Shown: positions 9,286 to 16,134 of the stretch, piece by piece
How positions within the stretch are numbered: the first letter of the stretch is position 1
Layout: the number at the start of each line of letters is the position of its first letter
Assembly (NCBI RefSeq): GCF_000379725.1
Contig: NZ_KB903639.1
Span: 1-52,635, forward strand
DNA from: Cytophaga aurantiaca DSM 3654
GTDB taxonomy: Bacteria > Bacteroidota > Bacteroidia > Cytophagales > Cytophagaceae
Length of the DNA: 52,635 nt
Direction: 5' to 3'
Translations under genes and position numbers: made by a program
The notes under the pieces: model-generated
What the model saw: the letters and a program-made list of their open reading frames with translations, nothing else
Databases searched by the model: none
What the model was told of the DNA's origin: nothing

Positions 9286-9957
9286 ATGAACTACATAAAA
9301 CATCTCAATAAGTTTTTCGAAATCATGCAAGACGATGAAAGATTGTCTGCTTTCCATATTTCTCTCTATATAGCCTTATTTAATAACTGGAATATGAATC
9401 ATTTTAAAAATCCATTAATGATTAAACGAAATAGTTTGATGAAAGCGGCAAAAATAGGGTCATTAAGTACCTATACAAAATGCTTGAAAGAACTACATGA
9501 ATTCGATTATTTAAACTATAAGCCAAGTTGTAATCCATTGGGGTCGCAGATTAACATGTACAGTTTTGCTACTAGTATGTATACTACTAAGTGTACAGCT
9601 CCCAGTACACTTAGTGATAGCAAAAGTGTACATCTACTATATATAAACGAAAATAAACAAAACAAACAAGGAAAAGAAAAACAGATACCACCCACACAAA
9701 ATGAAATAATTGATTTTTTTAAAGAAAAAAAATGGGAAGAATCAGAAGCAGATAAATTTTTTTTTCATTATCAATCGACCGATTGGTATGCTGGAAAATC
9801 TAAAATTTTAGATTGGAAGGCCTCGGCGGAAAAATGGATATTAAACAATTTAAATTCTAATAGCAGACATGGAAAAGATAAAAACAATCACAAAAAATCT
9901 GGTACCCCAGGAAACTTGCATGCAACCACAAACAAAAACTACTCAGATCCTCTCTGA
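9286..9957 (+). CDS. replication initiator-like protein (winged-helix type)
   Basis: A 223-residue protein. Residues about 1-100 (FHISLYIALFNNW ... SLSTYTKCLKELHEFDYL) look like the winged-helix N-terminal domain of plasmid, phage and ICE replication proteins of Bacteroidota. Residues 145-190 (IIDFFKEKKW ... DWKASAEKWILNN) form a short helical domain seen with such proteins. The next gene is a DnaC-like ATPase overlapping it by 89 bp, which fits an initiator and helicase-loader pair. Inverted AAGTGTAC boxes lie within the coding sequence, much as the lambda origin lies inside gene O. Function is inferred from this architecture; there is no named-family match. Confidence 0.6.
   Translation: MNYIKHLNKFFEIMQDDERLSAFHISLYIALFNNWNMNHFKNPLMIKRNSLMKAAKIGSLSTYTKCLKELHEFDYLNYKPSCNPLGSQINMYSFATSMYTTKCTAPSTLSDSKSVHLLYINENKQNKQGKEKQIPPTQNEIIDFFKEKKWEESEADKFFFHYQSTDWYAGKSKILDWKASAEKWILNNLNSNSRHGKDKNNHKKSGTPGNLHATTNKNYSDPL
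9589..9632. repeat. iteron-like AAGTGTAC boxes inside the initiator-like gene
   Basis: AAGTGTAC at 9589-9596 pairs with GTACACTT at 9605-9612 across an 8-bp loop, and a third direct copy AAGTGTACA lies at 9624-9632. AT-rich DNA (CTACTATATATAAACG and an A-rich tract) follows at once. The same GTACACTT octamer recurs twice upstream of the thermonuclease gene at 12873-12892. Confidence 0.5.
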
Positions 9958-10594
9958 GCAAGATGAAACGAATAAAATAATTGATTTCCAAGAATGCGTA
10001 GAATTTCTTAATAAAAAAGGAAGGGAAATTTTCGGCAAAAGCTTTTTAGTTCATCCGGAAGATTATGAGGTTATTTTTAAAATTCTTGTTTATACAATTA
10101 AAGATGAAAAGAATGCTCGTAAGCATAAGATAGATTTAAACAAAGGTATTTTATTGTCTGGGCCGATTGGATGCGGTAAAACTTCTCTTATGAGGCTTAT
10201 AAACTTCGTTAATCCAAAGAATGATAAATATATGATTAAATCATGCAGGGAAGTTGGTTACGAGTTTATATCCCAGGGTTATCAAGTCTTACATAATTAT
10301 AGTTATCAATCATTCAAGACTGTTGAAAATATAAAGGTTCCAAAGGTGTGGTGCTTTGATGATTTAGGTACAGAAAATAATCTAAAGTATTACGGTAATG
10401 AATGCAACTTAATGGCTGAAATATTGCTCAGTAGATATGACTTATTTGTTCAAAAAGATATGCTGACACACCTTACAACGAATTTAACTGCTCAAGAGAT
10501 TGAGAATCTCTATGGCAATAGGGTAAGAAGTCGAATGAGAGAAATGTTTAATTTAATTTCATTTGATGCAGGTTCAAAAGATAAAAGAGTATGA
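9869..10594 (+). CDS. DnaC/IstB-like AAA+ ATPase, probable helicase loader
   Basis: A 241-residue ATPase with Walker A GPIGCGKT at 98-105, Walker B VWCFDDLG at 160-167, a sensor-1 Asn205 in LTTNLT, and an arginine-rich GNRVRSRMREM at 216-226 that could supply the arginine finger. This is the core of DnaC-type loaders. Its start lies inside the initiator-like gene in another frame (89-bp overlap); an internal ATG at 9920 would reduce the overlap to about 38 bp. The pairing suggests it brings the host helicase to an origin recognised by the upstream protein. A strong bidirectional terminator follows. Confidence 0.75.
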   Translation: MEKIKTITKNLVPQETCMQPQTKTTQILSEQDETNKIIDFQECVEFLNKKGREIFGKSFLVHPEDYEVIFKILVYTIKDEKNARKHKIDLNKGILLSGPIGCGKTSLMRLINFVNPKNDKYMIKSCREVGYEFISQGYQVLHNYSYQSFKTVENIKVPKVWCFDDLGTENNLKYYGNECNLMAEILLSRYDLFVQKDMLTHLTTNLTAQEIENLYGNRVRSRMREMFNLISFDAGSKDKRV

Positions 10595-10615
10595 GATTGT
10601 GTTAAAATAAGTATC

Positions 10616-10650
10616 AATAAAAAAGGACTTCAATGAAGTCCTTTTTTATT
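10616..10650. terminator. bidirectional terminator
   Basis: A 17-bp perfect inverted repeat (core GGACTTCA / TGAAGTCC, single-base loop) is flanked by A6 on the left and T6 on the right. It therefore serves both the ATPase gene and the convergent minus-strand cassette. Confidence 0.85.
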
Positions 10651-10662
10651 AAATTAAAACAA

Positions 10663-10851
10663 TTAATTTCCCCTTCTTTTTCGAACAAGAAGTTTCAATG
10701 CAAAAGAAACACTAAAACTAACAATTGCTCCAATTGTCGCTAATATTGAAGTTTTAAGTAAGTCGTCAGCATGAATATTGTTAAGGACGCTTAATAACGT
10801 CCCTCCAATAGTGCAAACAACTGTTCCGTTATTGCTCGGTGTGCTGCTCAT
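10663..10851 (-). CDS. small membrane protein, holin-like
   Basis: A 62-residue protein with a polar N-terminus, one or two hydrophobic segments (about 8-25 and 33-52) and a basic tail LLVRKRRGN. It starts inside the 3' end of the 77-aa membrane protein gene (23-bp overlap) and ends just before the bidirectional terminator, so it is the last gene of the minus-strand cassette. Size, topology and position next to another small membrane protein recall phage holins, but no family is recognised. Confidence 0.55.
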   Translation of the reverse strand: MSSTPSNNGTVVCTIGGTLLSVLNNIHADDLLKTSILATIGAIVSFSVSFALKLLVRKRRGN

Positions 10852-11062
10852 CTTCTTTATTCTGTTCTACAGCTGTTTGGCTTACTGCTGTAATAACAGA
10901 TCCAGCAAGAATAACATAACTTGCTACCGAAACTACAGCCGCAGGAATTGCAATAGGAGAGGCTAAAACAGCTCCTCCTGCAACAGCTAAACTAATTCCA
11001 ATCGTTCTTAATATTTTAAAGAACTTCGGTGTTGGTGCTTTTACTCTTTGTACTACGTTCAT
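10829..11062 (-). CDS. small conserved membrane protein
   Basis: A 77-residue protein: a basic N-terminus (MNVVQRVKAPTPKFFKILR), two hydrophobic alanine-, glycine- and valine-rich segments at about 20-60, and an acidic tail. I remember closely similar proteins beside DUF5675 genes in other Bacteroidota, but could not check. It starts 8 bp after DUF5675 ends. Together with the overlapping 62-aa gene it forms a two-membrane-protein unit, like holin or immunity pairs. No function is established. Confidence 0.65.
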   Translation of the reverse strand: MNVVQRVKAPTPKFFKILRTIGISLAVAGGAVLASPIAIPAAVVSVASYVILAGSVITAVSQTAVEQNKEDEQHTEQ

Positions 11063-11070
11063 AATAAATT

Positions 11071-11475
11071 TTAATTAGCTGATGAAATTGTTAAATAAAC
11101 TTTTTCGCCTCTTTTAAGGGCTGGAAATGCTAGCAGGCATAAATGTTTCATAGCATCTTCAGAATGATTGCCAATTCCTGGTCTTAATAATTCTGTAACC
11201 GGAGCAATGCACCCTCTTAGTTCTTTTAAAGCATTATTTGCGGGATGTATCAAAATGAATTTTCTATTACGTACATCTTTTAAGATAAAATGCCATCCAA
11301 ACTTTGTGCTATAGCAACGATTAAGAAGATAGGTCCCTTCCTCTATACATGAAATGTTAGGTTCATTATTTAGCCACGGTAACTCAATGGTATAACATAC
11401 ATGTTTGCCATTTAAAGACCAGCTACCATTAGTTGGTAAGCCAGCCTTATAAGTTCGTTCAAGTAAGAATTCCAT
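11071..11475 (-). CDS. DUF5675 family protein
   Basis: A 134-residue protein matching the DUF5675 pattern: N-terminal LLERTYKAG, LPWLNNEPNISCIEEGTY, and a C-terminal half with IHPANNALKELRGC. His77 and Cys89 in 'HPAN ... RGC' recall the H ... GC motif of L,D-transpeptidases, so a peptidoglycan-related activity is conceivable though unproven. Its ATG overlaps the stop of the upstream MARQKG-type gene by one base (TAATG), indicating translational coupling. It has no signal peptide. Confidence 0.75.
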   Translation of the reverse strand: MEFLLERTYKAGLPTNGSWSLNGKHVCYTIELPWLNNEPNISCIEEGTYLLNRCYSTKFGWHFILKDVRNRKFILIHPANNALKELRGCIAPVTELLRPGIGNHSEDAMKHLCLLAFPALKRGEKVYLTISSAN

Positions 11476-12230
11476 TAGTCTACATCAACAATCTCCAAAC
11501 AGTTATAGGCACCATTTTTAAGAGAATACTGGACACCATTTACTTCTTGGAAAAACTCAACAGCTATCAAATAAATGCTATTCATGCCTGGTTTTATTGT
11601 AGGAACTGTATTAGTTTCTATCAAAAGATCTGCTGCTGGTGCATTAAGTGATAAATTATAATCACCAGAATATACAACGAAAGCTTGACCGGTAGTAAAG
11701 TCAATGGTCATAAAAGCATTTTTGAGAGTAACATGAGTAGCTCCTTGTGGATATTCAATTTCATTTATTGGATTCAAATTGGTCAACGTCATGTCTCCCG
11801 TAGCTTTGTCTAAATTGATCTGTTTAAACACGACGCTTCCTAAAATGGCATTGTTATTAAAATTGAAATTTCTTAAAAAAGCTTTTCCATTTACTGTAGC
11901 CAATCCTTTTGCTACACTTCGTTGTCCTCTGGCACTTGTTGTGTCTTCCTTCAAAATATAACTCATTATTTGTGTTAATCTTGCAGTCACCCTGCTATCG
12001 GCAGCACTTGCTATAAAACTACGTATTGAATCGCGGAGCATTTTTCCTGATGTTGCTGCCATACCAAACTCTTGAGCATTTTCACGAGTTCTTTGGTAAG
12101 AAGCATCAGTTTCAAATTTGTTTTTTGTAGATGGTAATTGTTCTTTAACAATCATTCCATCTTGTGTACGGTAGAAGGTCATTCCGCCAATTGTACCATC
12201 GATTTTTAATAAGCCTTTCTGTCTAGCCAT
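11475..12230 (-). CDS. conserved Bacteroidota protein of the MARQKG type, possibly structural
   Basis: A 251-residue protein beginning MARQKGLLKIDGTIGGMTFY. This start is typical of a widespread but uncharacterised Bacteroidota family that I recall lying beside DUF5675 and small membrane proteins. Residues 45-110 are helical (FETDASYQRTRENAQEFG, then a helix rich in Ala and Arg), and the C-terminal 150 residues look beta-rich. There is no signal peptide, catalytic motif or membrane segment. Its size and two-part build would suit a structural particle protein, but that is speculation. It is first in a coupled series with DUF5675 and the two membrane proteins. Confidence 0.6.
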   Translation of the reverse strand: MARQKGLLKIDGTIGGMTFYRTQDGMIVKEQLPSTKNKFETDASYQRTRENAQEFGMAATSGKMLRDSIRSFIASAADSRVTARLTQIMSYILKEDTTSARGQRSVAKGLATVNGKAFLRNFNFNNNAILGSVVFKQINLDKATGDMTLTNLNPINEIEYPQGATHVTLKNAFMTIDFTTGQAFVVYSGDYNLSLNAPAADLLIETNTVPTIKPGMNSIYLIAVEFFQEVNGVQYSLKNGAYNCLEIVDVD

Positions 12231-12319
12231 TTTGTTAATTGGTTTATGTGGTTGAAATGGAAATTATTTAAAGCAATGAAAATGAAACACCAATCAGTTA
12301 ATCTATTTTGTAATTCGGC

Positions 12320-12820
12320 TTACTTACAGCCTGTACAATATTTTAGTTTACTTTTATAATTGTAGTGTCTGTATAACCATGGTGGACAAACATGTTCTTT
12401 CCCACAATCCCACAATCCAGATTTTGAGTTAATAGCATCTTGCATACATTGTTTCAAAAGTGCTTCATTACAATAGTTGATATAGAGCCATGCAAAACCA
12501 TTTCGTATGAGTAAACTATCTACTCGTTTGGTATCTACAGTAACCGATACTAAGCGCCTGCCATATAAATCAACTTTATGGTTTGATATCATAATTTTAT
12601 GGCCCATAATTAAATTGTTTAGGGCACGGTATGATTCAGTTCCAAAATTCTGAGTTAACTCAGGAGCATCTACATTTTCAAGCCTGCAGGTGTAATTTTT
12701 ATTCCCCCATTTAGCGATAAACGTATCTCCATCAATTACACGAATTACATGTGCTGAATGCTGTGCTATGGCAAGGCTTATTGAAAATAAGGCGGCCAAA
12801 AAGAAAATTACTTTCTTCAT
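12320..12820 (-). CDS. secreted thermonuclease (staphylococcal nuclease family)
   Basis: A 166-residue SNase-like protein with a signal peptide ending near residue 20 (ISLAIAQ). Residues matching the staphylococcal active site are visible: Asp32 in VIDGDTF, Arg46 in CRLENVDAPE, Asp51, Glu54, and Arg88-Arg89 in DLYGRR. It should cleave DNA or RNA with calcium in the periplasm or outside the cell. The C-terminus carries extra cysteines (WDCGKEHVCPP, YCTGC). It lies 89 bp upstream of the MARQKG-type gene on the same strand and may share its promoter, where two GTACACTT boxes lie. Confidence 0.88.
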   Translation of the reverse strand: MKKVIFFLAALFSISLAIAQHSAHVIRVIDGDTFIAKWGNKNYTCRLENVDAPELTQNFGTESYRALNNLIMGHKIMISNHKVDLYGRRLVSVTVDTKRVDSLLIRNGFAWLYINYCNEALLKQCMQDAINSKSGLWDCGKEHVCPPWLYRHYNYKSKLKYCTGCK

Positions 12821-12864
12821 TTTTTTAGTTGATTTTAGTGAATAATAGTTTTTGTTTTTAAGAT

Positions 12865-12892
12865 GTGTACCTGTACACTTACCTGTACACTT
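12865..12892. promoter_or_regulatory. direct GTACACTT boxes upstream of the thermonuclease
   Basis: ACCTGTACACTT is repeated in tandem with a 12-bp period; the GTACACTT octamers are at 12873-12880 and 12885-12892, with a GTGTAC half at 12865-12870. They lie 53-80 bp upstream of the thermonuclease start and match the boxes inside the initiator-like gene at 9589-9632. Confidence 0.5.
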
Positions 12893-13020
12893 TGCTCTTC
12901 AATCCTTTTGAATAAAGGTTTTGTGGAGAATTGATTGGATAACGATTGCTGTGTTTTCATTGCCTATAATAATTTGTTATGCAATTTTACGGTGATATAA
13001 AATCGATAAAAATTCACCTC

Positions 13021-13070
13021 GGGATAATTGGGGTGAAATGGGATATAATGGGATAAAATAGGATATAATG
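13021..13070. repeat. 10-bp tandem array at the start of the 65-aa gene
   Basis: Five consecutive 10-bp units with consensus GGGATATAAT (variants GGGATAATTG-like, GGGTGAAATG-like, GGATAAAATA-like) fill 13021-13070 and run into the ATG at 13068. The period is close to one DNA turn, so bound proteins would line up on one face. Confidence 0.7.
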
Positions 13071-13265
13071 GAACACAGAATAATTATTTATACAAGCGAT
13101 ATTCAGTTAATAACTGGTAAAAAATATAAGCCCGCATTAGCTTTACTTCATAAGATTAAAAAGTCATTAAATAAATCAGAAGGGTCTTTTGTAACGATTG
13201 ATGAATTTTGCATTTATACTGGCTTGGAAAAAGAAGAAATTATACATCTTATAAAAGATTTATAA
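13068..13265 (+). CDS. small helix-turn-helix-like protein flanked by phased repeats
   Basis: A 65-residue basic protein (IITYTS-type start, then a KKYKPALALLHKIKKSL helix, then VTIDEFCIYTGLEKEEIIHL). It resembles small Bacteroidota proteins of the form 'T.. DIQxLTGKsyxxAxxLlxkIrk ... vTvdEFcxYtGL', which look like compact DNA-binding folds. A five-unit 10-bp array abuts its start codon and a 16-unit 11-bp array begins 8 bp after its stop. I infer that it binds one or both arrays. No named family is recognised. Confidence 0.6.
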   Translation: MEHRIIIYTSDIQLITGKKYKPALALLHKIKKSLNKSEGSFVTIDEFCIYTGLEKEEIIHLIKDL

Positions 13266-13273
13266 GACTAATT

Positions 13274-13449
13274 AAGTATGGTTTAAGTATGACGATAGTA
13301 TGAGGTAAGTATGGCTGAAGTATGAAGTATGTATGAGCATAGTATGAACCTAGTATCAGCTATGTATGAAGTATGTATTGACTGTGTACGGTATTAGCTA
13401 GGTAATACCATATGAGAAGTATGAGACTAGTATATAAATAGCATAAGGT
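13274..13449. repeat. 11-bp phased tandem array (consensus wAGTATGnnnn)
   Basis: The core GTATG recurs at exactly 11-bp steps starting at 13276, 13287, 13298, 13309, 13320, 13331, 13342, 13353, 13364, 13375 and 13386. Two steps are degenerate, overlain by the inverted repeat GGTATTA/TAATACC at 13390-13409, and it then resumes at 13419, 13430 and 13441. The first ten units are nearly perfect in the core while the last 4-5 bp of each unit vary. An 11-bp period cannot encode a repeated peptide, so this is a DNA-level (or RNA-level) array. It ends at the next gene. Confidence 0.85.
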
Positions 13450-13462
13450 AGCAGGTGCTAGT

Positions 13463-14182
13463 ATGGGAAGGATCCGCAAAGGAGGCATGGAACGCATGGA
13501 TGCACGTGATGCAAAAGAATATTTAGATTACCTGGTTGAATTGATGCGCGATGAGTCTGCTGCTTTTGCAAGTTATGGGCAGGATGCCATAACTAACATG
13601 TTAAAAGAATTAGATCAACTTATACTCCAGCTGAATCAACGGGTAAATAAAAAAATAATTTCAGATGTAGATGTTTGCAGCTACTTATTTTTATCAGATC
13701 CTAAAAATGATGAAACCTATTTTGTTGACTATTGGGTAACCAATGCCATTCATGGAAACGGAATAATGGCAGGTACAAAACTAACAAACTACAAAGGAAG
13801 CAAACTGAAAAAAGATTCACTTTGCTTAAAGACTACCTCTGTTGGAGGCAAATATGCTTTAACACCTGCAAGGCACATTGATGCCTATAAATACTCAAGT
13901 TTAACACACAACAAAATAGTGACGGCTGAAGATATCAAAGCCTGCTGCTTGCACGAGCTAGGAGATAAGATTGATAGAGAAGTAACCGTAAGTAAAGGTT
14001 TAATAAGAAGCACTGATCCAAAGCAAGGCTTAGTGCGTTGTGTAGAAGTGTTTTTAAAGAAAAAAAAGATAGAAAAGAACGAACAGGAATCCATAGATTG
14101 GAGCGCTGAGCTTAAAGATCTACAATCTAAATTAGAATTACGTTCCGCCTTAAACATGACCATACAAGTACATCTTTCATAA
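13463..14182 (+). CDS. hypothetical protein downstream of the repeat array
   Basis: A 239-residue soluble, lysine-rich protein with no recognised family. Residues 10-60 are probably helical or coiled, and the C-terminus (about 195-235) is a charged helix. A strong ribosome-binding site AAAGGAGG at 13478-13485 lies after the first ATG (13463), so the true start may be the ATG at 13496 (MDARDAKEY), 10 bp from that site. Shine-Dalgarno sites this strong are unusual in Bacteroidota. It lies directly after the 11-bp array, which might control it. Confidence 0.6.
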   Translation: MGRIRKGGMERMDARDAKEYLDYLVELMRDESAAFASYGQDAITNMLKELDQLILQLNQRVNKKIISDVDVCSYLFLSDPKNDETYFVDYWVTNAIHGNGIMAGTKLTNYKGSKLKKDSLCLKTTSVGGKYALTPARHIDAYKYSSLTHNKIVTAEDIKACCLHELGDKIDREVTVSKGLIRSTDPKQGLVRCVEVFLKKKKIEKNEQESIDWSAELKDLQSKLELRSALNMTIQVHLS

Positions 14183-14388
14183 TAATCACGCCCCTCATCA
14201 ACTGCATCAGTTAAAATCAGCTTCCATCAACGGTTCAGACAAAGAGCATTCTTAACATATCCAGCAACAATCCTCTTTTTCATAAAGAACATTTTTTGTT
14301 ATCCATATTTTCATTAAAAGTTTTCAATAAATCACGCCCTTCATCAGCGTCATCATTTAAATCAGCTTAATCAGCGGTTCAGACAATA
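14183..14388. repeat. two direct copies of a ~60-bp intergenic repeat
   Basis: Segments at 14183-14242 and 14328-14388 share AATCACGCCC, TCATCA, ATCAGCTT and CGGTTCAGACAA in the same order and spacing, with scattered differences. They lie between the end of the accessory region and the first of the ordinary chromosomal genes, the first copy starting right at the stop codon of the 239-aa gene. Confidence 0.6.
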
Positions 14389-14443
14389 CAATTATTTTTT
14401 TGTAGATTAGTCATTTAAACCAAATCCCCTAAACCAATTTATT

Positions 14444-14935
14444 ATGAAACAGATGTTAGCACTGGTATTTTTAGTTGCCTGCACAAGCATTTTTGCACAG
14501 ACCTTACCCGACTTAAGTAAGATCAAGCTAGAGAAAAAAGGAGACTACAAATCCGCCGAACCTACCGTGAAACAGGCTGCTGCCTACCTGCTGACAACAC
14601 CCTATAAAGACAAAGATTCTGTAAGAACATCCTGCGTGGCATTCATCATTAAATGGATGGAAGGCACACCCGATTATACATTTATCATAGATGAGCCTAT
14701 TATGAAATTGAACAAAGAAAATCCAAACCTTTTGGGATTATGCTTTGCATCAATGGCCAAATACTGCCTGGAGGAGCCTGCCTATGCGAAAGATCCGAAA
14801 GTAGTTAAGCTCCATACCTACAAAATATTACTTGAGTATTGCGATAAACCCGAAAACAACATTCCCCTGACAAAACAATTAAAGAAGTTATCAGACGCCA
14901 ATAAAAAAGGACAACTTGAAAAAGAACTGTTCTAA
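14444..14935 (+). CDS. hypothetical secreted protein
   Basis: A 163-residue protein with a cleavable signal peptide (MKQMLALVFLVACTSIFAQ, cleavage near residue 19). The mature part is helix-rich and has no recognised domain; it contains paired segments such as KQAAAYLLTTPYKDKDSV and FIIKWMEGTPDYTF. It is probably periplasmic. Similar proteins are, as far as I recall, lineage-specific to Cytophagales. The next gene overlaps its 3' end by 20 bp. Confidence 0.75.
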   Translation: MKQMLALVFLVACTSIFAQTLPDLSKIKLEKKGDYKSAEPTVKQAAAYLLTTPYKDKDSVRTSCVAFIIKWMEGTPDYTFIIDEPIMKLNKENPNLLGLCFASMAKYCLEEPAYAKDPKVVKLHTYKILLEYCDKPENNIPLTKQLKKLSDANKKGQLEKELF

Positions 14936-15437
14936 ACGGACCACTGACCACGGTTCACTGACAACTATATTCTTTGCTGGTGTACTGCTGGTATTATTGA
15001 GTTGTGATCTGAAACATTCAGACGATCGTTCACCGATCCAGGGAACCTGGGTCGGTTCCTTAGATAGTACAAGCATTATTGAATACAAAGTCTATGCCCC
15101 TGCGATAGAAGATTCTCTTACCAGGCTGAAAGATTCCGTGTATACCATGCAAAATGTACTGGTGGATATTGGTAAAGAAGAAGTACAGTTTATGGGAATG
15201 AGATCTGTTATCTTTGCACCACATCTCTATCAATGGGAGGGAAGAGATACCATACTATTCCAAAGAAAAAAAGTCGATAATGAAGCTATAACAAATGCAT
15301 CCGGAGCGATCGTGATTGTAGCAGAGCCGATGTCTTATGCAACAATCGTAAAACGTAACAAGGATAGTTTGATCATGCAGCTGAATGTATACAACCACAA
15401 CTGGAAGCAATACCTGTTAAAATTAAAAAGAAAATAA
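14916..15437 (+). CDS. hypothetical lipoprotein whose start derives from an intergenic repeat
   Basis: A 173-residue protein. Reading from TTG 14916 gives a basic N-terminus, a hydrophobic segment (IFFAGVLLVLLSC) and a lipobox Cys at about residue 30, so it would be a lipoprotein. Residues 8-17 (RTTDHGSLTT) are a translation of the repeat end that reads ACCACTGACCAC elsewhere in the window. The mature part starts GTWVGSLDS, like lipocalin-type small lipoproteins of Bacteroidota. No better start exists downstream within the signal, so either this non-ATG start is real or the native start was replaced by the repeat. Confidence 0.6.
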   Translation: MKKNCSKRTTDHGSLTTIFFAGVLLVLLSCDLKHSDDRSPIQGTWVGSLDSTSIIEYKVYAPAIEDSLTRLKDSVYTMQNVLVDIGKEEVQFMGMRSVIFAPHLYQWEGRDTILFQRKKVDNEAITNASGAIVIVAEPMSYATIVKRNKDSLIMQLNVYNHNWKQYLLKLKRK

Positions 15438-15440
15438 CCC

Positions 15441-15474
15441 GCTCTGCATAGCCCATATCTTCAGCTATGGGAAA
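15441..15474. repeat. CATAGCCCATA hairpin repeat
   Basis: A copy of the window's main hairpin repeat (GCATAGCCCATA ... TATGGGA, with an A-to-T change weakening the stem), between convergent genes. Only the central hairpin part is present. Confidence 0.7.
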
Positions 15475-15486
15475 GCTTACCAACGT

Positions 15487-16134
15487 TTACCACTCCTCCC
15501 TGCTTTGGACTTTACAGGTTATCATTGGACCTCCATTGATATAACATGTGAAAGGTATACGTGAAGCAAACGCATCCCAAACCTCTTTTGCAGCAACAGC
15601 CTTCAGTACACCATCAACGAAATTCTGAACCAGGAGGGCTTCAGTCAATGAACCCTGTGCTTGTGGCGTCCAGTAGGATTTGATAGCATAATCCGTTTTT
15701 ATTTTGTGTTCAATGGTATACGTTATACCATCAAATCCTTGCTCCCATCCTTTGATTGAATCCTGATCAGGAATTGCATATATCTGTGAAGAGTTAATTA
15801 AAGATATGACCTTAGATAGTTGTATAGAATTCAATAAACTCTTTTCAGAAAAAATGCTGTTGGAAGGTTTTTTGTAATTAGATGTGTGTTCTTTTGTCCA
15901 GCACGTTATTTCCCCGAATGTTTTTCCAGCTGTGTCTTCCCAGACATCTATTACTTGTTTGTCTGTATACAATCTGAAATACCAGTTGTACTCGGAATGT
16001 TTGATATCATTCAGCGCGATTTGCTTATCCCAACGTGTGGTATCTCCGGGCTTAGATGGATTATTGAGTTTTTTGTTTTGGCAGAACGCCAGGTTTGAGA
16101 TTAAAAATAGAGATAGGTAAATCAGATATTTCAT
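15487..16134 (-). CDS. hypothetical secreted protein
   Basis: A 215-residue protein with a clear signal peptide (ISNLAFCQ, cleavage near residue 19). The mature part has no recognised domain; it is rich in Trp, Lys and Ser and contains paired cysteines near the C-terminus (FTCYIN, MITCKV). It is convergent with the preceding lipoprotein gene and separated from it by a hairpin repeat. Probably periplasmic; function unknown. Confidence 0.7.
   Translation of the reverse strand: MKYLIYLSLFLISNLAFCQNKKLNNPSKPGDTTRWDKQIALNDIKHSEYNWYFRLYTDKQVIDVWEDTAGKTFGEITCWTKEHTSNYKKPSNSIFSEKSLLNSIQLSKVISLINSSQIYAIPDQDSIKGWEQGFDGITYTIEHKIKTDYAIKSYWTPQAQGSLTEALLVQNFVDGVLKAVAAKEVWDAFASRIPFTCYINGGPMITCKVQSREEW

Noticed and set aside
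13274-13449. 11-bp array as coding tandem repeat
   Set aside because: A period of 11 changes the frame every unit, so no repeated peptide is encoded, and stops occur in each frame.
14183-14388. CRISPR-like repeat
   Set aside because: Only two copies, about 145 bp apart, with internal differences; no cas genes nearby.
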